Assembly (NCBI GenBank): GCA_963920635.1
Contig: OY987302.1
Span: 31,037,278 to 31,101,277, forward strand
Source: Pseudeuparius sepicola
Taxonomy: Eukaryota; Arthropoda; Insecta; Coleoptera; Anthribidae
DNA: 64,000 nt
Reading direction: 5' to 3'
In this document: positions 43,244 to 53,371 of the stretch, piece by piece
Numbering within the stretch: the first letter of the stretch is position 1
Layout: each line of letters opens with the position of its first letter
Notes under the pieces: model-generated
What the model was told of the DNA's origin: nothing
Databases searched by the model: none
Seen by the model: the letters and a program-made list of their open reading frames with translations, nothing else
Position numbers and translations under genes: made by a program

Positions 43244-44102
43244 GAAGCACAATACGCTTATTGTGTGAATCAGTGAACTAGCTCGAACGATTAGAAAAAA
43301 ATACACCGCCTTAAAAATAGGGAAATTTGATGAGAATGAAACTTTACAAAAAAATTTCAAACCTGTGACAAGCTCTCTAGCAAATCTACAAGTTAAGCAA
43401 GAATTAAAACCGGAAGTAAAACCGAAAGTTGAACCAAAAGTTGAATCATTTATGGAAAAGTGGCGCGAGTCGTTGAAAAGTCCAATTGCACTTTTAGGAG
43501 AAATGAATGAAACGTTAAATGATGTTGAGAAAGGAATTGACAAAGTGTACAGGCATTTTGATACTGTGTATCCTAAAGTATCTATACCATGTATAACAGA
43601 CTTTATGGCTAATTCACTTAAAATCGATAGGACATATGGTCCTAAGTATGACGAAACTAAATCAGTATGCTAGGAAATAAATATATCGATTTTGAAAAAA
43701 CGTAGCCGATTCGCGGGAACTGATGGTCTCTACCAGCTAATTTTCTATAATAATCCAGAAGGTACTGATGATGATTTGAAAAGTTACAGAGATATTTTAA
43801 ATCTCACTGGTGCTCATCTTACTTCAAACGGACGATTAAAACATAGCTACAAAAATAAGTATTCTAATATTATTAAACCTCTTATGAAGGGCCCGGTGGC
43901 TACCTCCACACCTGTAAAGGGTTCTGGCATGCATCTCAAGTATAACACAAAACCTGTGGAATATGTTTACTGGGATGATCCTAATGAACTTGTGGACAGG
44001 TTAAGGTTATTAATAGCATCAAAAGATGCCGGAAATACTTCCCACGAAAACGAAATAACCGCAATAATCAATGAATTGAAAGAAGCAAAAATTATTCTCT
44101 AA
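43240..44102 (+). pseudogene. DUF8207-like Polinton protein, frameshifted
   Basis: Begins at an ATG overlapping the ATPase stop. After 13 codons a stop and frame change (near 43275) lead into the frame carrying KKYTALKIGKFDENE. The central part (43365-43673) has a KPEVKPKVEPKVE repeat. Another shift near 43665-43695 leads to the C-terminal part (to 44102) with GLYQLIFYNNPEGTDDDLKS and YKNKYSNIIKPLM. The last segment matches, from memory, a domain called DUF8207 that is widespread in arthropod Polinton-like genes. Function unknown; position between ATPase and fibre-like genes suggests a structural role. Confidence 0.65.
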
Positions 44103-44115
44103 CGTTATTTATAAG

Positions 44116-44478
44116 ATGCCTTTAAACAAGTTCGGACGTGTTTCAAGGACTATTCCTTACTCGTTGAATGACGGGGATTATGATTTGAAAACCCGCAGAC
44201 TGTGCAACGTTAATTATCCGATTAGCAGCAATGATGTTGTGACAAAGCAATATGTTGACAAACAAATGAATGAGGCATTCAAAACTTTTAACGTCACGCT
44301 CGAACAACATGATGTTAATATTGAGACTAGCGTGAAAGACGCTTTGGGGAAAGAGATCGATGAAATAAGAAAATTTGTTAAAATTGTTGAAGAATGTTAT
44401 TTAAAAATGGTTGGTGAACAGTCCGGGCCAAATCCCAAATTATTAGACAGATTTGTCCCTACAGATCATTCAAGTTAG
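44116..44478 (+). CDS. Fibre-like protein 1
   Basis: 120 aa, ATG after TTATAAG. The N-terminal part has LNKFGRVSRTI, then DYDLKTRRLCNVNYPISSND and VVTKQYVDKQM, a pattern like the repeated N-NL--P----DA-TK-YVD motif of phage tail-fibre shafts. Residues 50-105 look like a helix or coiled coil. It has a tandem paralogue immediately downstream. A role as a trimeric spike or attachment protein is inferred from the motif and position only. Confidence 0.6.
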   Translation: MPLNKFGRVSRTIPYSLNDGDYDLKTRRLCNVNYPISSNDVVTKQYVDKQMNEAFKTFNVTLEQHDVNIETSVKDALGKEIDEIRKFVKIVEECYLKMVGEQSGPNPKLLDRFVPTDHSS

Positions 44479-44485
44479 TTAAAAG

Positions 44486-44883
44486 ATGTCCTTAAACAAG
44501 TTCGGACGTGCCTCGAAATCAAGGAGCAGGTCTTGCCCACCTGTTTACACCTTAAATTTGACTCTAGAAGGAAACTATGATTGTAGCAACCGCAGACTGA
44601 GCAACGTTAATCACCCGATCGATGAAAGCGATGCCAGCACAAAACAATATGTCGATGAGGGGGTCATTCATACATTACAATATTTAACACAAATCTTAAA
44701 CAGCATTCTGATTAATGCGATCTTCATATTCGCAACACAATGATAGACAATTTCCAAGATAAGATCGATGAATTGAGAGAGTTGGTTAAAACTATGGAAG
44801 ATTATTATTTAAAAATAACTGGTAAGAGCATGCAATCCTTACTATCTCTCAGACTTGCAGAGATCCTTGAGGGTGGAGCATAG
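44486..44883 (+). pseudogene. Fibre-like protein 2, frameshifted
   Basis: Tandem copy of the preceding gene, starting seven bases after its stop with the same opening (SLNKFGRAS). It carries RRLSNVNHPIDESDASTKQY. The frame breaks between about 44690 and 44745; the other frame then continues with DKIDELRELVKTMEDYYLKI, matching the C-terminal coiled region of copy 1, to a TAG at 44881-44883. The integrase gene starts three bases later. Confidence 0.6.
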
Positions 44884-44885
44884 TC

Positions 44886-45812
44886 ATGCATAGTAAAGAA
44901 AAAATTAAAATAGTTAAGGAATTACATAAACCAGCTCGAAAAAATTATCCACGTCGTCGAACTATCATTAAAGGTTTAGACGATTTGTGGCAAGCTGATC
45001 TCGCGCAGTTAGATCAGTATGCTAGTCACAATAATGGCTTCAAATTCATACTGGTTGTAATCGATTGCTTCTCTAAATTTGTTTGGTGCAGACCGCTCAA
45101 ATCCAAGTCTGCCGAAGATGTTACCAACGCCTTCGCTGATATCCTATCGGGAACTCGAAAGCCTCGCAACCTTCAAACTGATCAGGGCAAAGAGTTTTAT
45201 AACTCTATATTTCAAAATTTGATGCGAAAATTCAAAATTAATCATTACAGCACTTTTAGCATCACGAAAGCCGCCATGGCCGAGAGAGTAATACGAACTC
45301 TAAAAGAGCGATTATTTAAGTATTTTAGTCTAAATGGTAAATTTAAATGGGATGATTATTTGCCTACGCTAGTTGCCGAGTATAATAACAGAAAGCATAG
45401 AGTGATTCGGATGAAACCCAACCAAGTTAATAAAAGTAACGAACAATATCTGCTTAAAAAAGTGTATAGTCACGTGAAGATTTTCGGAGGTAGTAAATTG
45501 AAGGTTGGAGATATTGTGAGAATAAGTAAAGTGAAACACGTATTTGCCAAAGGATATATGCCTAGTTGGAGTACAGAATTGTTTAAAATAAGCAAAATAC
45601 AAATTACCAACCCGCCTACATATCTTCTAGAGGATTTAAATGGAAGTCCTATAAAGGGCGGGTTTTACCGCGAAGAATTGCAAAAAACTGAACATCCCGA
45701 TGTCTACCTGGTTGAAAAGATTCTTCGTAGAAAGAGGGGGAAGGTGCTAGTACGATGGTTGGGCTTTGATAAAGACCATGACTCGTGGATCTCTGAGTCA
45801 AACGTCGTGTAG
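44886..45812 (+). CDS. int: Polinton retrovirus-like integrase with chromodomain
   Basis: 308 aa. DDE core: Asp38 in LWQADLAQLD, Asp99 in LQTDQGKEFYN, Glu133 in AMAERVIRTLKER. The C-terminal 55 residues (VEKILRRKRGKVLVRWLGF, DSWI) are a chromodomain, which may steer insertion to marked chromatin. The N-terminal zinc domain of retroviral integrases is not evident. The frame is intact and the normal length for the family. It recognises the TIRs and makes the 6-bp target duplication seen at the element ends. Confidence 0.93.
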   Translation: MHSKEKIKIVKELHKPARKNYPRRRTIIKGLDDLWQADLAQLDQYASHNNGFKFILVVIDCFSKFVWCRPLKSKSAEDVTNAFADILSGTRKPRNLQTDQGKEFYNSIFQNLMRKFKINHYSTFSITKAAMAERVIRTLKERLFKYFSLNGKFKWDDYLPTLVAEYNNRKHRVIRMKPNQVNKSNEQYLLKKVYSHVKIFGGSKLKVGDIVRISKVKHVFAKGYMPSWSTELFKISKIQITNPPTYLLEDLNGSPIKGGFYREELQKTEHPDVYLVEKILRRKRGKVLVRWLGFDKDHDSWISESNVV

Positions 45813-45828
45813 AGCTTCAAGTGTTAAG

Positions 45829-46461
45829 ATGGTTGACAGCGGCTATGAAACCGATGGTAGCGACCATGAAGAAGTAAACAATGTAAGCGAAGATTCTCTG
45901 CTTCTATCATCATGCTTCACATTACCTACATATATTATTAATAATGGTTTGAGCATTATGAGATATTTCAAACCCCAAGTTAATATCCGATCAACAGTGC
46001 GACGAAATGTGATTTCGCTGGACTATTTGGAGTGGAAAGAATTAGTGAATAATTTAAACAACTTTACCAACAACCTGGGTACCCCGATGTTCATCAGATT
46101 TGACGATATATTGTTAAGAACCATGTTGACTGCAGATGGAAATCAACGAGTGTTGCTTGCAAAAAATGGTGTTAGCCAATGGTTTTCCATAGCAGAGGTT
46201 TTCGAGCTACTAAATATCGCACCATATGTGACTTTAAGGATGAGCTTTTTGATTAATTTTGAATTGTATGATTTTTACCTTAATTTTTTAGATACGGTCA
46301 ATGAATTATTAGTACGTAGTAACTATGCCATAAATGTAATGGAAATTGTATTTTTAATGTGCAATGCAGTATGTAGCATGGAAACATATTGCATTTTTGA
46401 ACTGCACTCTTATTATAATCAATTTTTGTTAGCAGACTTGTATAGAAGAAGGTTGGAATAA
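45829..46461 (+). CDS. Unknown Polinton protein, 210 aa
   Basis: Starts at the ATG 16 bases after the integrase stop; a longer upstream frame overlapping the integrase is less likely. The N-terminus is acidic (DSGYETDGSDHEEVNNVSED); the rest mixes charged and long hydrophobic stretches (LRMSFLINFELYDFYLNFLD) without a clear membrane segment. It includes VRRNVISLDYLEWKELVNNL and LLRTMLTADGNQRVLLAKNG. I do not recognise a family. The frame is intact, which in this damaged element suggests it is real. It converges on the minus-strand CHHC gene. Confidence 0.6.
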   Translation: MVDSGYETDGSDHEEVNNVSEDSLLLSSCFTLPTYIINNGLSIMRYFKPQVNIRSTVRRNVISLDYLEWKELVNNLNNFTNNLGTPMFIRFDDILLRTMLTADGNQRVLLAKNGVSQWFSIAEVFELLNIAPYVTLRMSFLINFELYDFYLNFLDTVNELLVRSNYAINVMEIVFLMCNAVCSMETYCIFELHSYYNQFLLADLYRRRLE

Positions 46462-46517
46462 AGCACTAATTAAAAAATATGACTTTTATTTTACAACATT
46501 TTTATTTTACAACATTT

Positions 46518-46730
46518 TTATTCCGGGCCAATCCTGGGATTTCTTATGATCACCGGCGGCTGATTGTTGATATGTCGGTAATACTCTTCCCAATTGATTT
46601 CAGGCACATGTCCCAACTGTCGCCGACACTTCACCAGATGATTCTCCAGTCGACTTCTCCGTACCATGTGGCTGGCAATGTAGGGGCAGGGCACCATGTC
46701 TGATTCGACCTGAATGGGCTGGTTGTACAT
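46518..46730 (-). CDS. Small CHHC zinc-finger protein
   Basis: 70 aa on the minus strand. Residues 15-35 read CPYIASHMVRRSRLENHLVKC, i.e. C-X5-H-X9-H-X3-C, the U11-48K/GTSF1-type CHHC zinc finger, which in characterised proteins binds RNA. The tail contains EINWEEYYRHINNQPPVI. A TATA-like box lies about 60 bp upstream (46788-46796). The frame is intact. In GTSF1 paired CHHC fingers support Piwi silencing; a link here is speculation. Confidence 0.7.
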   Translation of the reverse strand: MYNQPIQVESDMVPCPYIASHMVRRSRLENHLVKCRRQLGHVPEINWEEYYRHINNQPPVIIRNPRIGPE

Positions 46731-46787
46731 GTTGCTGCGAACTCTTGTTACAAGTTTTCAGACTGCAGAATGAGCTCGATGTCTCGG

Positions 46788-46796
46788 TTATATATA
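46788..46796 (-). promoter_or_regulatory. TATA box of the CHHC gene
   Basis: TATATATAA on the minus strand, about 58 bases upstream of the ATG at 46730. Confidence 0.5.
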
Positions 46797-49106
46797 CAAA
46801 CTGGGCGGTGGGACGTCAGGGGTGGGGGGCTACAAGAGAATGAAACACTATTTGTAAAATATATTTTTTATTCATCCACACGTACATCTCTATGACCCCA
46901 AGGAAGGGTTGAAACACTATCAACTAAATATCGCTTATCGTCAAATGGATTAAACCAATCTTAGTTTGACTTATGCTAAAGACGTTATGAGAAAACGATC
47001 GTATAGATCGTTGATTTACAATTTTCTCTGTCTTATTGAATAAACAATCGAAATAATCTTGATACGTTATCTGCTTCGCTACAACACTTCCTCTAACACC
47101 TTTGGATTTTTTAACACAAAAATTTTTTCCTTGAACCTTATAAGTATACATTTTAGATCTAAGTCCAACAAAATGTGGTAAAATACGACCATTTAATTCG
47201 TCCTTCATCAGTCCTGGCACCTTCTTATTTACAAGCGGAATTCCATATTGATTATCTGCAGGATAGTCACTAGTGTCAAACCGATGAATATGATTCTTAA
47301 TTACATCCTCGAACATGTCCTCACAACGGATTTCGTAAACTAAACTATCAGTATCAGTATATAATAATAAGCAGTTAGTTGGTGAAAATGTTTTCAATAT
47401 AAGGTCATAGTGAAATTCGTAAACACAGGTTTTTGATATGTCCAGAATAGACATCCCAACGTACAGAGGTTTATCAAACATAATATTTGTCTTATTTAAT
47501 TCGACACTTATTAAATTCTCTTCAAAAATTATCCTATGTCTAAAACGAGGGCTAGAAGTTAAATTTTTGGCGCCGTGTCTACCCTCCCACGTCCTTAATA
47601 ATCTCACAATCCTATGTTTTCTAACATTTTGCATTGTTTTGCCGTAGATTGCATTATTCATTAGTTTCATTATATTTTTTTCAAAATCTAATGTTGTCAC
47701 AGTTCTTAAGTGGGTATTGAGTTGTATATAGGGAGCTAACCAGGTAGACTGCTTAAATTTCAAAACTTTGTGAATTTTTTTAAGAATTAAACCATGTTGT
47801 AAAGCTTGCTTAAGCGCTCTATAATGAATCACATAATTCTTCTTATCATCGAGAGTGGTCATGAGCTTTTTTATTTTGGAACCTGGAGGTTTACGATGTT
47901 CAGGTGCGAAAGGAAGATCTTTATGATGGTCATGAAGATGATCGGGATACGACAAATCCACTTCTAATATATATCCTTCATCGGCATTGTCAGCAACCTT
48001 GGTGACGTCAGTATCGTTGGAGGCCCACTCAAATCCTCCGTAAGGAAGGGGTTCACACATTGCCCAGCCATAAAGGTTGTTAACGTCCCCATAAAGAATA
48101 TATTTTGATGGCATACTAGCATCATAGTTTGCCAAATATATGTTGTTGTTGGCCTGAGAAAAGCGGTGGCTTACCTGGCTTACCCCACCTCGAATTGCCC
48201 TCTCGAAAAACATTAAGATGTCACTATCTTCGAAGGTTTCTAATTTACATTTCGTATATCGAAGCATGCAATCCCAACTGAATCCAGGCAAAGTATAGTA
48301 CCAGGCAGGATCTAAACCGTAATTTTGAAGACAAGTCGTTCTAAAGTGTTCAAATATATCTGTGAGCAAGAGCACGTCAGTCTTTAAGTACAGATCTAAA
48401 TACTCACCCAAGGTTTTTACACCAAACCTCTCCCAAATTAATTGCGCATGTCTGTAATCCTCTTTAATATTAGTGTCATTTAATTTGTTATAAAAATGTT
48501 GAATCGATGGTAATGCGGTTTCTCAATTTTTCCAGAGAATCGATATAATCATAACAAAAAACCCCTTTCCTAGTTAACAAGTCAAAATTTTCGGAAGACA
48601 ATCGAAATTCATTTATAGTATTTTCGAAACTATTTAGAGATGATGCGAGTTTGTCGAGAGGAAAGGCCAAGAACTTGAATGAATCGATGAACCGAAATTT
48701 AATATTTGTTTCATTATCGAATACTGTAAAGCTTATATATTTTTCATTATTAACAGAAAGTAGGTTGACATGATTCCGTTTGGCAAGTTCTCGTATTATA
48801 AAGTGGCTGTCATACCCAGATTGTGGAAAATGATGGGAACTACAAACGAGTTTTTATAATTTAAGTTGCACGCTTGATGTGCATAACCTCGAAACATCGA
48901 TGACAGGTGACAGTGGTCACGTACAATTATGTCGTTAACATTGAATTTTTTCTCGCAAATGTGACAATTAGGGGTGGCATCTTTAAGACTTATGGCTTCA
49001 TCCATAGGTTCAACATGATTCAATTTGGATGATATAAACTTAGCAATTTCCTCTATTTGATTGGCAAACCATATCATACAGTCTCCCCCGCGATAAGCTT
49101 TGTTGA

Positions 49107-49117
49107 AAGAGAGCGAG
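49107..49117. repeat. LINE target duplication, left
   Basis: AAGAGAGCGAG, repeated at 49848-49858 on the other side of the LINE fragment. Confidence 0.8.
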
Positions 49118-49847
49118 AACATACATCTTATCAGACAGTCAGGCAGCATTGAAAGCTCTAAAGTCTTATACTTATGAGTCTAAGGTTGCCTGGGAATGTA
49201 AAACACATCTAAAGCAACTGGCTATAGGCAACAGATTGACCTTAATGTGGGTGCCAGGGCATGAAGGTGTTCATGGGAATGAAATTGCTGATAGCCTCGC
49301 TAGAGAAGGGGCTAAGGCTCCATTTTACGGTGGCATAAACAAAAGCCACCTATTGACAGAGATCAAAACATGGGAAAAGGAACAAAAGGAAGCCTACTGG
49401 AGTAACACTCCGGGACAAAGACAAGCGAAAAGATTTTTGACCTATTCGCCTCAGAACGCCAAAAAGCTTCTCACTCTAAACAAGAATGAATTAAGACTCA
49501 TCACAGGTCTCCTGACTGGACACTGCCCTTTAAGATATCATCTTAAAAAAATGGGCAAAACAGACAATGGACTATGCAGATTCTGCAACGAACGGGATGA
49601 GACTAGCGAGCACATACTGTGTGAGTGTCCCCTCTTAATTCGAAACAGACTTAAATATTTCGAAAGGATCAATATAAATCCAAATGAAATTGGCAACTTA
49701 GCCCCAAGGAAAATACTAAGCTTCGTCAAAAGCCTAGGTGACCTTGGAATTTATTAGAGCAGGGTCATTCACAAAAGATCTAATTAGGTCGCAGTGAAGA
49801 AAGGCCGTAAGGGCAAAAAAACGACCCCTAAGAAATCTACAATCTAC
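49118..49847 (+). mobile_element. 5'-truncated LINE with RNase H and CCHC motif
   Basis: A 730-bp plus-strand insertion between 11-bp duplications. Its frame (to 49757) holds the end of an RNase H domain (LMWVPGHEGVHGNEIADSLA) and then CRFCNERDETSEHILCEC, the order at the C-terminus of I/LOA-type non-LTR retrotransposons. The 3' end has an AATCTAC repeat instead of poly(A). It lacks reverse transcriptase and is dead. It interrupts polB just upstream (in the gene's sense) of the HNH-like segment. Confidence 0.85.
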
Positions 49848-51378
49848 AAGAGAGCGAGTTGTCAAAAGAGCACTTGAAATAATAACCGGCACTGATATTG
49901 ATATCTTTGATATTTAAAAGTTTTTAGGCTAGCATCAGAATCTCCGCAAGGTTTTAGCATTGCTTCAAAGTCAGCATACAGGGTGAATGCGGTGCGTTCT
50001 TTATTAACAAAATTTTTAAATTCGATAAACTTCTCTTTGGGAAAAAAAATTATTTATTTGCTCGCAATAAACTGTATGCTCTTCTAACTTATCTTGCGAT
50101 GAAAAGTAATTTAAACATCTCTCGCATATAAATTTTCTACCGTTATGTTTGCTAGACTGTTTCGAAATCAGTCTAGATAAATCTTTAATCCAACAATAAT
50201 GATATTTTATATTAACATGCGAATCGTCGACAGACGGTGCTTCAAAGTCGCTAGTTTTCAAAAAATAATGACTTTGAATTAGAAGTAAATTCACATGTCT
50301 ATCCATTTTATTTTTAGTTAGTCGAGCTGGAGAGGTGATAAATTGACGTGGAGTCTCACTTGCCAACTCCAAAATATACACATTTATAGAAATTTCATTT
50401 AATTTTTCGAATTTCGATATTTGGGATAATTGCATTGGTAGGTCTATATCATCTAATTTAAATTTCAGCCTGTAGTGAGGATATGAATTAACCCGATCAA
50501 TATGCTTTTGAGAGGGGTAAAGAGCGGCAATAACACTCCAAAAGAAGCATGCTTCATCACTATTTTTTACATTGACACATGCTTGTTTTTTGGAAATTTC
50601 AACGGGGAGTGGCAGATATGAAGCACCGTTTCCTATCTCAACTTTATTTATACTGATGACTATACTCAAAATTTTGCGTAACGCCCACCCCGATCCATTG
50701 TCATGAAAATCTTCAAGCTTCTTTATAATGCTATCCTTTATATTATCTGTAAACCACAACTTTAAATCACTCCCCTGGTCAATTATAGCATTTTTTGTGT
50801 TGAAGCATTTGTTGTCACTTATGTCTGTATCTTGAGACATTTTAACAAATTCACCATTAAAAACCGCGTTTACCTTAACAATGTGAAAAGCATTTAAAGT
50901 TCTAGTTATGCGACTCTTAAAAAGAATAAATGCATCGTCAAAAAACTGGAATAAATCGATGTGTCTCATATTTACTATAACACCTGTGCGAAGACGACTC
51001 TGGAACGCTGCTTGAACCTCCACCCATTTGACTCGGTGACTTCTATTGAGGTGTTGCTTACCAGATCCAGTTTTGCATAATGTTTTGAAGTATAATTGAA
51101 GTCTTTTGAGATGTTGGAGATTGGCATGCAACTTTGACAAAGTGCCTTGGTGAAAATGACATCGGAGTGCTGAGGAATGGTGTCTCACCGACAATTGCAA
51201 CTTTTGCTGACAACGTTGTAATACTTGTGGAAGTGTAGGTCTGTCACTTTCATTAAGTATGTTAAACACCTTCTCATATGCCTTTACAGTTTTGTTGCTC
51301 ACTGTAGCTATTTCATTACCATCGATCATCTTCGAAGCAATGAGTAGAGCAGTGTGCTAGAAATATGCAGAGTTTCTA

Positions 51379-51388
51379 CCTATATAGG
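51379..51388 (-). promoter_or_regulatory. TATA-like box upstream of polB
   Basis: CCTATATAGG, about 50 bases upstream of the polB ATG at 51329. Confidence 0.5.
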
Positions 51389-51638
51389 GTAAGAGCGTCG
51401 AAGGATGGTCCCCTCTCCAAAATTTTAGTATGAAAACAGGTTCTGAGAAAAGATTTTTTTTGTTCCTTTTTTTATTTTAACATTTTACCATTTTCTACAA
51501 ACATTAATTTCACGAAGCACGTCTTTCCTGCAGCGGGAAAGTTTTTAAATTGACTTTTTTTCATAATCATTCTTTTCTGCTGGAAATGAAACAGCATAAT
51601 AACTTTACATTTTTATTTACATTTTCACAAAAACTAAA

Positions 51639-52166
51639 TTATTTACATCGTCTTATAAATTCAGAAAAAAACATTAGTTCTACCCTCGGGCAGTGAAATG
51701 CTTTTCCAGGCCTCGTGATGTGTCGCTCACATTGGTTTGCACGCACTCGCTCGTAGAACCTCTGCTGCTTCCGAACAAGGACGTCGAACTTGGGGCAGCC
51801 TATATCCTCGATATTGTAGGATAAGTGGGCATACCCCGCGGCCTGCAGCAGATTCTTTTCAACTTGTCCTCCCTTGTAAGCTATAAGTTCATCGCCAGCG
51901 GACTCCCCCAGACGCCGAATCTCTTCTAACGCACTTTCCTGGGCTTCATCCGTTGCACAATCTTCAAACTTCAAGCCGTGCAAGTTCATCGTTAACCAAC
52001 GAGCAGTGCATGCATCCTTAGAAGATAGGCTGCGGTAGTTTCCCACACGATAATACCTGGATGTCACTTCCCTCGATTTCATATCGTATATCGCCATTTC
52101 TTTTATAACGAACTTTCCACTAACTTGAAAGCCATCAGCGTCGATGATATACCTGATGTTAGACAT
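51639..52166 (-). CDS. Conserved Polinton protein, possibly exonuclease-like
   Basis: 175 aa. It opens with YIIDADGFQVSGKFVIKEMA, followed by KDACTARWLTMNLHGL, ELIAYKGGQVEKNLL, GCPKFDVL and HCPRVELMFFSEF. I recall similar proteins encoded beside polB in arthropod Polintons. The start (acidic residues in a strand, FxVKE next) and the IAYKGG segment faintly recall RNase H-fold 3'-5' exonucleases, but the acidic pattern is not the classical DxE, so I leave the function open. The frame is intact and it reads in the same direction as polB, about 310 bases upstream of it. Confidence 0.6.
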   Translation of the reverse strand: MSNIRYIIDADGFQVSGKFVIKEMAIYDMKSREVTSRYYRVGNYRSLSSKDACTARWLTMNLHGLKFEDCATDEAQESALEEIRRLGESAGDELIAYKGGQVEKNLLQAAGYAHLSYNIEDIGCPKFDVLVRKQQRFYERVRANQCERHITRPGKAFHCPRVELMFFSEFIRRCK

Positions 52167-52539
52167 TACGATTTGCAGAAAACTAAAGATTTGTAGAAAC
52201 TATCACTGAAAGCAAAGATATGACTCTTATATTCCAATACTTCTTACTATGCGGAAAGAAGGGATGTGGGCGGTACCATGTAGGAGGGCACTGATGGGGC
52301 GGGGTTGGTGGGGACTTTCGCTAATCTGACAACGTTGCCTCCGGTGGGCGGGTCTCCCTAACGTTCAGGAAAAATCTACCAAACTGGCAACACTGTTCCG
52401 ATATACACACGATGCGTGGCGCGTTTCCTCTTCAGTTCACCCGTGTTTCACAGTCGCGTTCCGAGCCGCTTTTACTCAGTTCACCCGTGTTCCGAACCGC
52501 TTTTACTCAGTTCACCTGTGCTTCGTCGCTTTGAACAGT

Positions 52540-53371
52540 ATGGAATCATCAAAAATTAAAATTCTAAGTGATTGCCGTTTGGTAGCTGTAAGTTTTTTAG
52601 TTTAATTTCTCATTTGATTCTCATTGAACCCATTTACTTGTAGCCAACTTGGAGTGCCGACGAGACGGTCGACGCTGTGGCGTCAATTTGCCCCGAACCT
52701 GTAAGTTTGCATTAATCAGTATTTTCCCATATAATGTTTTCCTTTCATAGCTGCCCAATCTCAACTCAAGCGTGTTGAGTCTGCTGGAGGAGCCATTCAT
52801 CGCAGGGCTCACCAACCAGCAACTCTGCGACATGGCTCTTGATGATTATGGTTCCGATTTTGAAGTTGGACGTCTTCCATCACCGGCAGCATCGCCAAAG
52901 GTAAGCTAACATTTATAAAATTCGCTATTTTCAAATAAGGTTTCTTCCTCACAGATAGATAATCAAAGCCGGTGTGGGGGCTCCAGGGCTTCATCGCGGT
53001 CGTCATGCAAGAGGTTAAGCGACGAGGCAGACGATTTGGTAGCGAAGCGACCCTCCCAGAAGTCACAGACAACGCGTGGGGGAAAGAATTTGACAATGCT
53101 AAATGAAAAGGGGAGATTTGTGAACGAGCAGCCCCAAAGTGTGAGTGAAGTTTTTATGAATATGAGAGAGTTGGCAGATGGGGGCATTTCAAACGCAAAC
53201 GAAAAAAAGAGAAGGTTTGAATGTGTCATGAACCGAATGCAAAGAGAGTGGGATGAATGTGAGAGTAGGATGTTAAAAATAAAAGCCATTTATAATCGTG
53301 CGAAAGAAGGGCGTGCCTCATGTATGAATGAAGTTAAAAAACATGAACGCATGAAAAAAAATCTCCCCTAA
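52540..53371 (+). CDS. Four-exon spliced gene of unknown function
   Basis: Exons 52540-52587, 52644-52700, 52751-52900 and 52955-53371. The introns are 56, 50 and 54 bases, each GTAAG...AG and each in phase 0; together they give an uninterrupted frame of 223 codons. Starts MESSKIKILSD. Exon 3 ends with DYGSDFEVGRLPSPAASPK. Exon 4 begins with a Ser/Arg-rich, nuclear-signal-like stretch (SSRSSCKRLSDE, VAKRPSQK) and ends in a long charged helix (FECVMNRMQREWDECESRM) and KKHERMKKNLP. I know of no family match. Perfect splice sites and preserved frame argue for a real gene; position next to the right end suggests an accessory or regulatory role. Confidence 0.75.

Larger units (their letters stand above)
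46868..51329 (-). pseudogene. polB: Polinton protein-primed DNA polymerase B, interrupted and frameshifted
   Basis: N-terminal region 50016-51329 with CERCLNYF...LEEHTVYC (zinc-finger-like). Exo I YADFEAML lies at about 49960-49990. An HNH-like segment ([24 protein letters not shown]) is at 48796-49117. The polymerase proper (46924-48411) has YGDVNNLYGWAM (motif A), KLMNNAIYGKTMQNVRKH (motif B) and LLYTDTDSLVYEI (motif C). The end (DDKRYL, TLPWGHR) is in another frame, finishing at 46868. A LINE fragment (49118-49847) splits the gene, and further frame changes lie near 50015, 48824, 48500 and 46955. This enzyme replicates the element from its ends using a protein primer; this copy cannot be active. 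Confidence 0.92.
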
